Of a stretch of 64,000 nt of DNA, positions 1-12,900 are shown in pieces. This DNA is from Macrolepiota albuminosa. Lineage: Eukaryota > Basidiomycota > Agaricomycetes > Agaricales > Agaricaceae. Position numbers and translations under genes: made by a program. The notes beneath the pieces were generated by a model, which worked only from the letters and a program-made list of their open reading frames with translations, searched no databases and had not been told where the DNA came from. How positions within the stretch are numbered: position 1 is the stretch's first letter; each line of letters opens with the position of its first letter. The stretch spans positions 2,294,001-2,358,000 of the forward strand of contig JAMWFC010000082.1 in assembly GCA_027475525.1 (NCBI GenBank), in the 5' to 3' direction.

Positions 1-2293
1 GCCGTGGGGGCGGCTGTGGCGGCTGTTGAGAAGGCGAGAATGGTTGTTGTACCGACTGCTGGTATTGAGATCTTTCTTGAGGAGGAGCAGGAAGCATACG
101 GCCATACAAATCAGGCTGAGAAGCCAGAGAAGGAATAACTGGCTCTGGCCCAGAGAGCTTGACACGGTCCATTTGTGTATCGATAGACGCAGAACCCGCT
201 AGAAGATCATGTTGTGAACGACCAGCCAGACGACTCGGTTTGTCTGCGCGCAACCTGTTAATATCCCGCCAGTTGCGTAGCAATTCATTTGCCGTCTCCA
301 TTGACATTCCACAAAAGTCGGGAACCAGATGAGCACAGTTTGCGTGGCAAGTTATGCCACACTCAGAGCATTTGCGAGCATTTTTGCGGCCCAGAGGCAG
401 CATGTAACCGCAGTGGCAACACCAATTAGTACCAATGTTGGTAGTAGGCTCAAACCGATGAGGAATGCGATGGTTAATTTTCTCTTCGTCTCCCTCCTGC
501 TGTGAGGATCAGAGAATGAAGCAGAGAATATGAAAAAAATACATACCCCAGTATTAGACTTGGATATACATTTGGTAACAACTTTCTCATAGCACTTCTT
601 GTGGCAGGTATAACGGCAATCTTCGCATTGATATCCAAGTGCGTTGAGGAGAAAGTCGCCGCAGAAGGCACACAGCATGAGTTGATAGAATTGTTGTTGA
701 ACAAACTTATGCCCATTCATGACATGTACTTCGCCTTTTCGTTTGCGAACGGCCCCCTGTCGACCGAGACCGCCTAAGGGAGCATCCAAAGGGCGCTTGC
801 GAACATTCTCCTTGACTGGATAACCATCATGAGCGAGCATAGTCAAGAAAAATCATAATATCTCACTGAAGTTCAAACGGAGTGCAATAGCTCCAGCAGG
901 TTCAACGGAGAACCAAGCATCTATTCCATCAGCTGTTGCAGGTTCTACAGATATTGAGCCGCCACGCGAAGTACCGCTATATCCCCCTCCAAGAGGAGCA
1001 TTGAAGTCACTAGACGGGGGATGTCCGTAGCCTGGATGACCATGGCCTTGATGTGCGTCCCCGGGCATCGCACCAGCAGTGACCCAACCGCCTTGCCCAC
1101 TCTCCATTCCCACCTTCTGCCGACGAATAGCCTCAACTAGATCGTGTATTCGAATCCACAGCAGGCCAATGGGGACAGCATTAGAATCTGAAGTCTGTTT
1201 GTCGGAGACGACAATCTCGACTTCATTAGCCTTGTCAACAGTGATTTCAAAGTCCTCGTTCCAGCGATCAGTCCGGGAAAGGTGAGACTTGGCTAGTTGT
1301 GTGCCTTCAACTTTGAGTGAGACGAAGGTATAACGTGTGCGTGAAGGAATGGGCGCATGATCAAGCTCCCGTGCGCCTTGTACTGAGACTTGAAGAGTAC
1401 CGGAAAGGGGCTTGGAACGTATATTTTCTTTGCGTTCACCATCAGGCCCAGCGGGTCCGTCTTCAAGAAGCAGCAAAGATTAGGCAAAAAGTTAAAAGGG
1501 AATTGTCCTTGTCCATTCTTGTTATGACACGCACCCGGTTCATCATTATCCACAAGATCATCCAGAATGTGTAAGTTCTTGTAACGTTTGAGAGCCGTTT
1601 GTAAAAGCTGTATCTTCTTTTCGCTTTCAATTTTCTTGCTTTCCGCGTCAGCTCTCGATTTTTTATCGCCATCCGCCTGGTAAAGTTTGGCCATCTTGTC
1701 TATGCCCTTCTTGTATTGCAGTTCTACTTGGAGTTTGAACTCGAGTTGATGAAGCATCTTGGATATCTTGGCTGGAGTGATTGGAGTGTCGGCCTTGATC
1801 AAATCGAGTTTGGTATATTGCTTGGGCTTGGGTGGACCAGATTGAGGAGAGCGAGCTCCAGGAAACCCTTGTCCCGCAGGGTCATATGGTTGTCCGCGGT
1901 TGGAAGGATCGTAATCTTTTACGGGTACCTATGTCGATAAATACATCATATTAAGCAGCTGTATACCAAAGCACTCTCTTAAGTACGCACAAGAGGTGAC
2001 GGTTGATCTTGCTGCGATAGCTGAAGCTTGCGTGCCTGCAGTTCCCGAAGGGTATCTTGAAAGTACAACAACGATCGTTCGGACTCTCTGGATTTTGCCT
2101 CATTGCGTCGCAGGACATCCTGATTGGTGGTAGCCTGGCGTATAAGCTGTATTCCCTCTAAGATCTTGCGCTCTGTGGCAATGTGCTTGTAAACCTCCTG
2201 GATCTTCTGGTCCAGCTCCTGGATAAGTTGAAGCCGCCTCAGTCTGCACCCAGGAGGCTTTGGAACGGATATGAAACTTACCTCAGCTGCCAT
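1..2293 (-). CDS. PKC1: Protein kinase C, fungal Pkc1 type (N-terminal regulatory half; partial, runs off left edge)
   Basis: Serine/threonine kinase of the cell-wall-integrity pathway, downstream of Rho1. Read on the minus strand, the exons give the fungal Pkc1 regulatory order. First come two HR1 coiled-coil repeats: [18 protein letters not shown] near 2220-1980, and the repeat around 1800-1550. A C2-like domain follows (about 1440-870, with [19 protein letters not shown]). Then come two C1 zinc fingers: H-K-F..C-A-F-C..C-x2-C..H-x2-C at about 716-560, and a second with [12 protein letters not shown] and C-x2-C-G-x2-CHANC at about 470-310. A Q/P-rich linker runs to base 1, and the kinase domain must lie beyond the window. 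The ATG at 2291-2293 is chosen because codons MAAE lead to a GTAAGT donor at about 2281, followed by the HR1 exon. Domain identity is clear; exact intron ends are inferred. Confidence 0.93.
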
Positions 2294-2501
2294 TGTGAAT
2301 AGAGGGTTGCTGCTGGAGCACGGGAGGCGATGGAAGTGAGCGATGTGCAATGAACAGTAAATCAGAATCTGGTGGCTTGTTAATTCATGATATTGGTTGG
2401 GGCTGTGGCAGCTAAATGAAATTTTTTGATCTTTCTGTTATGTCTATATATGGAGATTCCACAGCAAATCCCGGTTCTCTGGTTTGGTTCTTGTACTTAT
2501 A

Positions 2502-4841
2502 ATGCCGTCTATCGTATGTCGATCAAAGATACGGGCGGTATCAGACCACTGCAGCTTGTCTCTTGGTATCAAACATCATCTTGTTTCCGGTGACTCTTCT
2601 AGCTCCGTTTGTAGACCAAAAGAAACACGCTTTCCAGACAATGTCGACGTGTTACTCACATCTAATCTGGTCATCACGCTTTCTGGGGACCTAGACGGCG
2701 AAGTTATCTCTGCTCAGGAAATGTACGCGTCCGAACTGGCTCGGAACGTCGTGGACTACTTCCAGCTAGTAATATGCGGTTCTCTGTTCCGGACCGTTCT
2801 ACTCAGTGATAAAACTTGTAGAACGCAGAAGAACTCGGTCTGAACTGCGTTTCAAAATTGAAGCTCGACGAAAGCTCCGGAGCTCTCCAATGTACGCAGT
2901 TACTACCATGCAGTTTACTTTTGTGTTTTCTCTGATCTATTTGCGTAGTCGTATTGACGTCGTCGCGTCAATACCCTGTAGATCCAGAATTGCTTCCCAT
3001 CCATGTCGTGCTGGTCGCCATTGATCTGAGCTATTCCTGGCGAACACTCGACTATTTCCAGGCTAAGCATGAACGAGCCAATCATCCGTTCAATGAGAGA
3101 CTGTCCCTTCCTTACCAAGCCGTCTTGAACAACGTCATCAAACGTTTCGTGACCTGGCAGTTAGTGAAGTAAATGGATCCTGTTCTCCTCATACTTGGCT
3201 TTGATCACATTGATTCATAGGCGCTACCCGTTTATATTTGGACCTTGGCGTCAGGTATGCATATTCCCATTGTTGCGTTGTTTTCTGTCGCTCATCCTGG
3301 CCAGCAACTTGACACAGATATAGCCTACTTTCGAGATGCAGCGAAATCCTTGATCAGAATGATACGAAGATCGCACAGCAATGACTTTCGCTCGAAGTGT
3401 ATAGGTCTTCTCAAGGTTTCTTGATCTTCAACTCGACAAATTTGATATATAATACATCAACGTTGCAGATCATTCATGCTCGACGGATTGATGCTCAGAG
3501 GAATGCCGCGCGATCCCTCTCAGAATATCTTGGTGTTGATGAGGAGAGTCTCGTGTCGGACATCACCGATGAAGATGCCCTTTGTTACGCTCTAGAGAGC
3601 GTTTATCGTAATGGGATGTCCCGGCCGCAATTCAAGGTCTGAAACCTATTCAATTTGTCTAGTCGACCGATCTACTCTGGGTGTCAACTCTAACCATTCT
3701 AGGTTGTTCTATTTAGGGGGTAGCCTGCATGCCCAGTACGGACCATGCAGATGACGAAGACCTTGCCTGCAATCAGGTTGACTACTCGCAAGAACCTAGC
3801 GACATGCATCTTCCCGAGAGCCTCCTGTGGGACGAGCCAGTTAAGGATGTTCTATCACCGATAATTCCTCCATATCCTTCTGTCTCTAGTCTTCTGGAGC
3901 GCTCTGATGGCGAAGACGATTTTCCTCTTTATTTAGGACTTGATCACCACCAAGACATCTTGGAAGAAGAATGGAGTGATCGCGATCGGCCCAGTCTGGA
4001 ATCCCTTGACGAATTCAGTTTCAGCGGACCAATTCATAAACCTGAGCTCGAAATTGATCCACAAGCCACTGCCGTTGCTGTTATTCAGGAAATGGATTTT
4101 GCCATGACATCAGTCCTTGACTTCGACGGTTCAGATGATGAGACGAAATATTGTTCACAGGAGATCTCACAGTCTGAAAATATCGACTTCGACGGTTTTG
4201 CTTTTGGGACTGTTTTCCGTTTATTAGATGGTCACGTTGTTCGCAACACAAGTTCATCGGACCAAGATTCGCAGGAGAAAGTTCCGTATAACCTTGGCAT
4301 GGAAGACGAATATAAGACTTGCTCACTTTTTTCGTCAATATCCGGGCCTTTGTCAAATCGGAAAGCTAACCCAGGGGAGGAAACGCACCCAGATGGATAT
4401 TTCCCGTACAATCTGACGGTTACTGAAGAGGATATAAGCATATCCACTCCAGAAAGGACGAATGAACTCATTTTTCATGAACCGGTTGAAAAGGACGACA
4501 TGGAGCTCGACTTTTTGACTGATAGCACTTACAGCGACTCCGATCGTATGGATATAACCTTGATAGTTAACAAACCTTTCGAGAACAGCGGAGATTCGGT
4601 GGATGTAGTGACGACACCAGTCTCTTCGGGAAAATCTTATTCTCACCAACCTATCACATGGCCTTCGCAAGCCGAACGCGAGCATGAGAGGAGCCCTGGC
4701 CCAGACGGCTTCGAAGATGGTGGTGAAGAGTCGCTGTGGGACGTTGAAGCCGGTGGAGACGAATCTGAGTCGTGTGTTGCGGGCAACAAAAACTTCCTTA
4801 TGATTGATCCTGACCACTTATTTCTTGAGGCGCTGGAGTAA
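2502..4841 (+). CDS. Unidentified protein with globular N-terminal part and long acidic C-terminal exon
   Basis: I do not recognise the family. ATG 2502 opens an exon containing NVDVLLTSNLVITLSGDLDG. A later exon has LPIHVVLVAIDLSYSWRTLD (about 2980-3160). A mini-exon, GCG CTA CCC.. at 3221-3254, joins TWQL to ALPVYIWTLASDIAYFRDAA in frame using donor GTGAAG and acceptor CATAG. The next exon carries RRIDAQRNAARSLSEYLGVD and ends at K with a donor at 3637. Acceptor 3716 is in phase with the 370-codon open exon ending at 4841, which is rich in D/E/S and has no obvious fold. An alternative acceptor at 3702 would instead end the protein after six residues. The link between the first exon (to about 2820) and the 2980 exon is not resolved. 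Function unknown. Confidence 0.6.
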
Positions 4842-5162
4842 ACGCATTTGTCCCGTTACTTTGGAAACATAGGAGCTGGGTGCAATTGACAGGAGACGCT
4901 GGCAATATCCGTGTAATTGAGACTCCGCTAAAACCCCGCAACTATAGTTGGGTGTGACGGGTAGAATGAAATCCACCTGAACTACTACGAAATCATCGTC
5001 ACTTACAGTCCATTCTTTACTTTTTGTCCTAGCGGCTCGTTCATCTCTTGCTATCCTGGCCGCCATGCTTCCGTATCAGCGTAATAAGATTGATATTAGT
5101 GTTCGTACAGGTTTTGTGCTCATGGAGCCGGATCCTGATTGAATCGATCCGCCCTCTAGAAA

Positions 5163-5631
5163 ATGAATCCACAGGAACAGCAGTTATTCGCCAAGTATGG
5201 GAAGCTTCCTACCCACAAAAACGTCCTCACGAAAATGCAGAAGGTGAGTTGCATGCCAATATCATCAACGTCATTGCCTCGAACTCGTATCTCAGGAACG
5301 CAAATACTTCGATTCTGGCGATTATGCTCTTTCCAAGGCTGGTGTTGCACCACAAACCGCAGTCGGCACGGCGATCCCCAACCCTGAAAAGTGAGTTTAG
5401 ATCCGGTGTCCCGTACTGGCAGGATAATCATCCAACATTATTAGTATCCCCCATGCATCTCCTGGGAATGGCCATTCTAACAATGGACATCAAGGCCTTT
5501 CCACTTCCCCAACGAGCTCTACAAGCCCAGTGAACAAAGAAAGTGGCCTCGCTCATGACCAAAGCGATGATGACACCTCTGAGGAGCCACAGAACCAGAC
5601 TGCTACACCGTCCGACAACGTCAAGGATTGA
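5163..5631 (+). CDS. IGO1: Endosulfine/ARPP-19 family protein (Igo1-like PP2A-B55 inhibitor)
   Basis: Small disordered regulator. In this family Greatwall/Rim15 phosphorylates the serine of the FDSGDY motif, and the product then inhibits PP2A-B55 at entry into quiescence or mitosis. Three exons are readable: 5163-5243 (MNPQEQQLFAKYGKLPTHKN..MQK), 5296-5390 (ERKYFDSGDYALSKAG..NPE) and 5445-5631 (ending SDNVKD). Introns are GTGAGT..CTCAG and GTGAGT..TTAG, and phase is kept across both. The product is about 120 aa, normal for the family. The core is conserved from residue 8 to about 45; the S/T/N-rich tail is not. Identification rests on the exact FDSGDY motif with the preceding KYG and KLP blocks. 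Confidence 0.93.
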
Positions 5632-6120
5632 TAGGCCCCTAACTTGCTGTGTTTCTCCATGCACCTTCATACATCGTACACTATAGCATCGGTCAATTTT
5701 GACCGCCTTATCTGCCACTTGCGCTCGCATCTTATTGATTTCTGCCTCGATTACCAGCGACAAAGCATCATCTCACAAACGGCCATCACTATTCGTTTAT
5801 GACATCTTTTGTCGGAATCTGCTATGTGTATTATTACCTTATGTTCTGGTCGAGGGCTCAGAGTAGCAGGGGCAGCGCAGGAGTGTGTTTGTATTTCGAG
5901 TTCCATCATATGCACTGGGTCTTCTGAAGTAGCCTTATGATATGGATTGCACTGCCTCTCGTCCAGGTTTCAGGACTAATTATAATGTCGTCATGCATAC
6001 TTAGCAGAAAAAATCAATTCAAATATTTCTTGAAATTGTCACACTCACGTGAATTACCTTCAACTTTGTGGACGCGTTCGAGTTTCTTGCAAACCACTCT
6101 TACCAATCTCATTGTGCAAA
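5632..6120. other. Intergenic, endosulfine gene to POL12
   Basis: About 490 bp between the stop of the endosulfine gene and the ATG of POL12. It must hold the 3' UTR of the first gene and the promoter of the second. I see no open frame with family likeness and no clear repeat. Confidence 0.6.
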
Positions 6121-8415
6121 ATGTCAGCGGCAACCAAAGAAGAAGTGACGAGAGTTTTTGGAGACCTTGTTGGGTCCGACACTAAGCTGCTTGAAGAATG
6201 TACGTGTTTGACCCTTGGAATTATCAAGATCTCTGCTTCACAAGCGATAGGTACCTCAATATGTCAGATATACAATTTAGCAGCAGAGACTCTTCTATAC
6301 AAATGGGAAGCGTTGAACTTCAGACCATCTGCGACGCGCTCGGAGATATCCAAATTCACGATGGACTCCATCGTCGCGCTCAAAGCACAGATACAACGCG
6401 ACATCGCAAAAGACAATGCAAAGCGACAGCAGCATAGGACGATCGGCGCTGTAAATACTGCTATGGTCAATCGTTCACGCCTCCCAGGTCATGCTGCTAA
6501 GACTCTGGCCGTAAAACAAAACCCAACAGTCGCGCAAGTCAAAGTTGAGGAAGGATTTGGAGTGCCTGGGCCAAGTACAAGTAGTAGCGTTGCCTTCAAA
6601 GAGCCAGCAAACGACCCCTCTTCACGAAAAGATCGTTCATGTATGTTTCTTTGCTTCTAAATTGAAATTGGTCTGACGCTGTTCTGGAGATCGATATATG
6701 TATGAGAAGATACTCGAACGAAGTGAAGGTGTAGTCCATTTCTCTGTTATAATTCCTCTGGCTGAAGCTTTTTGCGTAGCCCTTGATGACCGGATAGAGG
6801 AATTGTCAGAGTTGATCAGAGAACACTACAATATTGCAGAATTTGGAGATCCTGCGTCAGGAACTGATGTATGTGCGATAATGTGTTATTGATTCCACTT
6901 ACTTACCCCTTGCCAAGGATGATGTTGTAGTTACTGGCCGTATAGTACATGACTCGGATACTACTGACACCGCGCCTTTGAGGCTTACGGAAACCTCGAT
7001 TGCGCTTGAAGCGTCGCGTGCTAACGGTGGTAAACGTATCGCGCTTCGACTCGATTCTCCAATTACGATACGCGGTGCTACTCAAGGAACCGGTAGTGTG
7101 GGTCTTTTCCCAGGCTGCATAGTCGCACTCAAGGGGAAAAATGGCGGAGGCAGTTGGTTCCTCGTACCGGTAGTGTGGGTCTTTTCCCAGGCTGCATAGT
7201 CGCACTCAAGGGGAAAAATGGCGGAGGCAGTTGGTTCCTCGTGAAAGAGATCCTTGCAGTGAGTATTTGACCCCTTCTTGACGTTCCATCTGACGAGTAT
7301 AGCCCAGCTTCCACTTCTTAAACCCTCACTAATATCTTCTGGACTTCCAACTACTAAACCGGATTTGGAAGCAATGAACACACCCTACTCTGTACACATT
7401 GCTTGTGGACCCTATACCCCGGACGCCGACCTGTCGTACAAACCATGGCGTGCACTGATGAAGACTCTGAAAGCGAACAAACCCACGGTCATACTTTTGG
7501 TCCGTTCTCGTATACCGTTCTAGAAATGTTGCTGACGCTCAGTATGTAAGATGGGTCCATTCATTGATGTCCAGCATCCAAAGATAAAACTTGGTGAAAC
7601 TGATATGCTCCCTGATGCGCTCTTCCGGTCCTTGTTCATTGAGCCCCTGAGAGCCTACTTGGACTCGTCACCAGGTAGTATAGCCATTTTGGTCCCAAGC
7701 ATAAGGGATCTCATAAGCCGACAAACTGTCTATCCTCAGGGGGAACTGGATCCCGAGCTTACAGCTTCAGATCCTGTAAGATTAAGCTCTACTCTTCTCA
7801 TCAAGTCGCTAATTAACGCTGAACGTTTCAGCGTATACATCTCCTACCAAATCCTGCTCGCTTCTCAATCAATGATATCACCTTTGGTGTGACAAGTGTC
7901 GATGTCGTGTATCACCTAAAGAAGGAAGAACTTTCAATAAAAGGGACAGAGGTTGATTCTATCCCACCTGCATCTCCCGATGACGCTCGAATGGACGTGA
8001 TGGCAAATACGTGTCGCCATCTTCTTCATCAACGCAGGTACATTTGCTTCTCATCAATCTTATTGGAAATTGACAGATTGTAGTTTCTATCCGTTGTTTC
8101 CCGTGCCTCTCGACGTATCACACGAGGTCAACCTAAGTGTAACACACTTGGATGGCCTCAGACTTGCAGATGGCACTAACAATGCTCCTGATGTGTTAAT
8201 CTTGCCTAGTCGACTGAAACAATTTACAAAGGTTGGTCTTTTTCATTCCTCGGATGTGAATACGGAGCTGAAAAATCAAGGTCGTTCAAACTACAACGGT
8301 GATAAATCCTTCCTTTTTGTCCAAGGGGACATTCGCCAAGTTGGACGTTGCAGCCAAAGGGCTAGGTTCCTTCAGGGAACAGCTAAAGGCTGAGATTGCT
8401 AGGCTTGAGGCTTGA
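6121..8415 (+). CDS. POL12: DNA polymerase alpha subunit B (primase-polymerase accessory subunit)
   Basis: Non-catalytic B subunit of DNA polymerase alpha-primase, acting in nuclear replication initiation. ATG 6121 starts MSAATKEEVTRVFGDLVG, an N-terminal helical region. An OB-fold block follows (about 6920-7260: VVTGRIVHDSDT, then GLFPGCIVALKGKNGGGSW). The calcineurin-like inactive phosphoesterase domain comes next: SVHIACGPYTPDADLSY, VILLMGPFIDVQHPKI, IAILVPSIRDL, PNPARFSINDITFGVTSVDV, and PDVLILPSRLKQF near 8200. The last exon encodes KGTFAKLDVAAKGLG and ends at 8415. A perfect 77-bp duplication (7089-7242) sits inside the OB-fold exon. It shifts the frame to a stop, and reading through only one copy restores FLVKEILA and the next donor. 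The gene is therefore probably intact in the organism. Confidence 0.92.
7089..7242. repeat. 77-bp perfect tandem duplication, copy 1 7089-7165, copy 2 7166-7242 (in POL12 exon)
   Basis: The two halves match base for base with period 77; flanking bases differ (a before copy 1 against t before copy 2; acc against gaa after). Because 77 is not a multiple of three, the second copy shifts the POL12 frame. Collapsing it restores the frame exactly. It shares its unit length, but not its sequence, with seven other sites in the window. Confidence 0.97.
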
Positions 8416-9874
8416 AGGAGCTGGATAATGACAGAGACAATTACCCACTTATTTCATGTTTTCTTATACCGCTTTAAATGCTGCGTAGCCAATTATGTGG
8501 TCGCTGTTTAGTCAAGAGACACAAGATTACATGCAACATAGAAAAATAATGAATGGAGTGCAGTATGTGGGACAATATGCCTGAAACTCCTTATTCCAAT
8601 ATGAGGACGTGTCGTTCACAATCTCTAGACCTATAGGTAATTAAAAAGTCAGTAACTGCAGAAATCATTCCTATAGAAATGTTATCATCCGACATAACTT
8701 GAATGAATGTAAGGTCTTTTGAAGCCGTTATGTCTTGACATTCACTACATCCTGATTAGCTATGGTCGGGAGTACCAAGCCAGGAGTACTGGCAGAGACA
8801 GTCGTGGTCATGAAAAAGGTGGAACAATCTAAACAAAAGCGACCATTATTGTCTGAGACAACTTGGGACGTCGTCAAGACGAGGACTCAGAATGAGAACG
8901 GGGCGATAAAGGGGAAACGTGAAAACATTGACAAAATCGGATGTGGTATATATAGGCAGAGGTAGCGTTAGCTCTCTGCCAGAACGACTATGATGTTATC
9001 AAGTCGCACTAGTAATTGGGAGCCAAGCGCGGAAGATGCTAAAAACATGAAGCGGTAACAGTTAGCAGCAAACTTGATGTCTCGCTTTCTTTAGCAAAGG
9101 CAAGATGTCAATTATCTTGGACACTGGACGACGAGTTTCGCACCTTTTAAGCATCAGATTTTGCCTTCAGGTGAGGCTTTACGAGCCCATTATTTCTGTA
9201 ACAGGCTTCCTAAGGCCACCTCAATCAGAAGGACACCAGAATACGAATGAATTCGGTCGCCCAAAGAATATCGCCAAGATCAAGTCCTGTTACTAGGGGT
9301 TAATGGTGGCCGGTCTCGCCATGAGTTGACGCTGTTCACCAATGGTAACAGTAACAAGTTGATGACCAAGGACAGCTGTTATAGTGTCAGCCAAGTTTCC
9401 AATAATAGTAGTAACCCGGCCGAAGAACCGTTCGAAGATGACAATAAGCATATGATCTCGAAAAGCTCACTTTCGTCAGCTTAGAAGCATGAACAGGTGT
9501 TCCATAGATCCTCTAGATGCTCGAGGTAGTGAAGTAGTGAGTCCGGGACAGCCGGAACGGGAGGTGTCTGGGGGATCGTTTCACGTGCGATTTCATTTGA
9601 GAATATTATCCCGTGCTTAACATAAACGACAAGGGAATGTGGACGACAAATCGGGGCTGGACATAAAAAGGTAAGCAGCTGAATTGTCTTTGGAGTGTGG
9701 CTCCACGACACACTCTAACGGCAAGCCAGTGGTCCGTGACTACAAACAAAAATCAACATGCTCCATCGAAATAACAAGTAGAAGTCATTTGGACGGCTTA
9801 AGACTATAATTGCCATCGCTGTTCTCACCTATGTCCTTGTTCATGCTTCTGAACACTCTAGTATAAATTCCGAC
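8416..9874. other. Gene-poor intergenic stretch of about 1.4 kb
   Basis: Only short open frames (about 60-76 codons) occur on either strand. None resembles a known family or joins into a spliced model. No terminal inverted repeats, tandem repeats or tRNA arms were seen. It separates convincing POL12 and transcription-factor genes. Confidence 0.6.
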
Positions 9875-9962
9875 ATGCTTGTTGCACCATTGCAAGGTTC
9901 AGCATCTCATTCGGTTGAAAGTCAGGATTCAAGGTTAGAGTCTAGTTCTAACGGGGCTGGAG

Positions 9963-12900
9963 GTGGATCCTAACCATTGTCCTAGCAATGCATCTACGAG
10001 TGGCCGTCAAGCTTCATCTTCTTTCACCAATTCTGATGATCCGGACCGGTCCTACACTCGTCCGACTTCTCATGACCACAGCAGACTCGTAGAACTACGC
10101 GATTCGCAATACCGCAAACAAAGTGCCGTATATGGAGACATTAGCTATGCAATGCGACGCGATGTTGACCCTTGGGATGATTCTCAGCCACTCCTGAGTG
10201 CTGGGACGACTCTTCCACAACAAGACTCGACTCGTACTGGTACCAGACCTGGGTTTGAACATTGCCAAGGTCCGAGTGAACCTTCGACTGCGCCACCAAA
10301 GCGGAAATCTCGACGTGAGAAGCCGCGTATCGAATTGGCTGCAGACCAGCCGCCGACTACCCAAGGAAAACCCCGCGCAAGAGTCTATGTAGCATGTGTA
10401 CAGTGGTAGGTTCCTTTTCCGCATTTTATAATCGGGTTAACACAATCCAGCCGTTCTCGTAAAATCCGGTGCGATGGCGCCAAACCCGTCTGCCACAATT
10501 GTTCCAAGAGGACGAAGGGGAACAACGAATGCAATTACGACCCTGTTCCAAATCGTCGTGGTCCTGACAGGACTCCTGGTGCTCGACAACGGATACCAAA
10601 GGACATGAAGGAAGCTGATGAAGTAGGACCTGTGCGTCGTCGTCGGCGTCGGCGTGACATTGATTCTCGCAGCACAACAACACCAGAGGACCATCTTCTA
10701 TCAGGTCCTCACGAATCTAGCACGAATGGCTCTATTACCAGTGCCATCTCATCCGCCATGCCCTTACCCTCGCCCGCGAGTGATATTCTCTCCACCCCTC
10801 TTGATTTTGCTCCCATCTTCAACGCAAACAGAGCTCCAGCAGTTTTCACTGGAACCAGCCATGATTATTTCTTAGATGATTTGACAGTCGCTGGTCTTTT
10901 TGACAAGTCCTCTACTGCATGCGATCAGCCGTGTGCTCTACCCGCTGTTTTACCCCTTAGTTCTCTTGATCACGACGGGGATCTGAGTCATACCTATTTC
11001 ACCTCCCTGGACGAGAACAACAGCGAGGATGACTATCCTGGAGTCTCCTCCCAGCCATCCGCTATCTTTACCCGTCAAATTTGGTGGGAGTCGTTACTAT
11101 CGTTTTACATATCGCCCGATTCGGATCGTAGACAGAATCTTACAGTGGCAGAACGGGCCTCCGTAGCAAAGGGAATCACGTCCGACATTCGCTTCCTTTT
11201 CAACACTTCAAATTACTGGTTCTCGTTCTTCCATCTTCCAACTTTCAGCTCGAATTATTTTGACCCAGTGAGAAGAGAGAGGATGCAACCGAGTTTGGTC
11301 CTTGCTTTGCTTGCAATGTCTACCTTCTGGCAGAGTTCTGAGGCTGGACTCGGCGAACTCGGTAGAGAGCGTTCCCTTCGCTTCAGAGACGAGGCGCAGA
11401 GTGCTCTTGACGCCAGCTTCAACGCAGGATGGATTGATGAAACTCTCGCTCAGGCTGCATGGGTATGACTTCCTTCATCTCCGTATCGCTGACGCTCAAC
11501 GAAATTCCAGCTTCTTGCTCTGTTTGAAGTCTGTGCACACCCTTTGCATTCCTCTGAACGCTCCAACTCTTCCATGATCATGTTGGATTCCATTATCCGA
11601 AGTCTTTCACTCACTTTCGTCGATGCTGACAACCCTAAAACTACAAAGTTCTCTCCGGGTGACGTCCCTGCTGTTCTCAATTCCTCACGAAATGAATGGC
11701 TGTTTTCTGAAGATGATTTTAATCCTCATCTGCCCGCCAACAATGCCAAACCTCCACGCGAGTCCCTCAGCGAATCAGGGTGCTCATGTAGATCTTTGAC
11801 GCTCATCGAACATCAGCAGGAGAGTAGCGAACAGACCCCGCTGTGGACTTTGACGCCGGCATGGAATGACCGCTGGAATGAGGCAGAGATCAGGAAGGAG
11901 TCGTGTCGTCGCTTGTGCTGGAGCTCAATGATCCTCGCGGCCGGTCATGTGTCCTATACAACAGCGCATCGGTCTGGTATTCTAAAATTATTCATATCCG
12001 ATCCAGCAAATGTAAGCTCTCAACCTTTGCGCTTCTCTGAAATAAATGACTTATTTGTACAGTATGCCCTTTTATTTTCTGGAGAGTCGATTGCGCATTC
12101 TCCCGCTCTATCGTCCATTCATTCATCAAAGGATACCATCTGGGCGCTCCATGACCGTTCATTCTTGCTGTGGCATGGCTGCTCCAGGATGCGAAACGAT
12201 GGACGTACATCGGATGAAAAAAAGGCGCATTTTGCTATCAAGGCATGGTTGGAGGCAGATATCATTGAAGCAGCGCTGAATAAACATACCTGTCGCATTG
12301 AAAGACAGTTTATATTTCAGGCCAGAGAGTATATCTTTAAGTAATGCTTTCGTTCGCCTGTTTCCTCCGTTCATACTCGCTGAACTCGATCGCAGCACGA
12401 GGATGTGTATTTCTTACGAGTTTCAACGGTATATCCCCCTTGTCTCGGCGTACGTCGCTTTCCTTGAACGCGCCCCTTTCTAACCGCGCGCTGCCTTATA
12501 GTAATGTTAATGGACTGTTCCATCGCCGCAAGGCAGAAGAATGGTGTAAGACAAAGCTTTCTTCTGGTAGCTCCGGGTTTGACGAATTGGTTTCTTTCTG
12601 AACAGTAACTCATCAAGCAATTGTCGCGGAAAGATTCATGTCTGGACTTCATACTATCACCGGAAATTCCAAAAACCTTCTAGCCAGGAGGCCATTTTAT
12701 GTATTCTGGTTCATGGGCCAGATATCTCGGTGAGTGCGGTCTTGTATGATATCCTTCGCGCAGTTAACATCAACCTCGCATTGCAAGTGCATTGGGTTTA
12801 TGGGAATGTGACAATACGTTAACAGTGGCAATGGATGTGTGTAAAGCATTTTTGCCAGCTCTTGACTAGTCAGTGTAACTGTTTTTTCTCGGAACTGTTC

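Noticed and set aside
4818..5066. 82-codon minus-strand frame starting MAARIARDERAARTKSKEW
   Set aside because: It overlaps the end of the acidic exon and the promoter of the endosulfine gene, has no recognisable domain and no confident second exon.
8762..9296. Two plus-strand frames of 63-67 codons in the POL12-transcription factor gap
   Set aside because: Composition is random-looking, with no family likeness and no plausible splicing.
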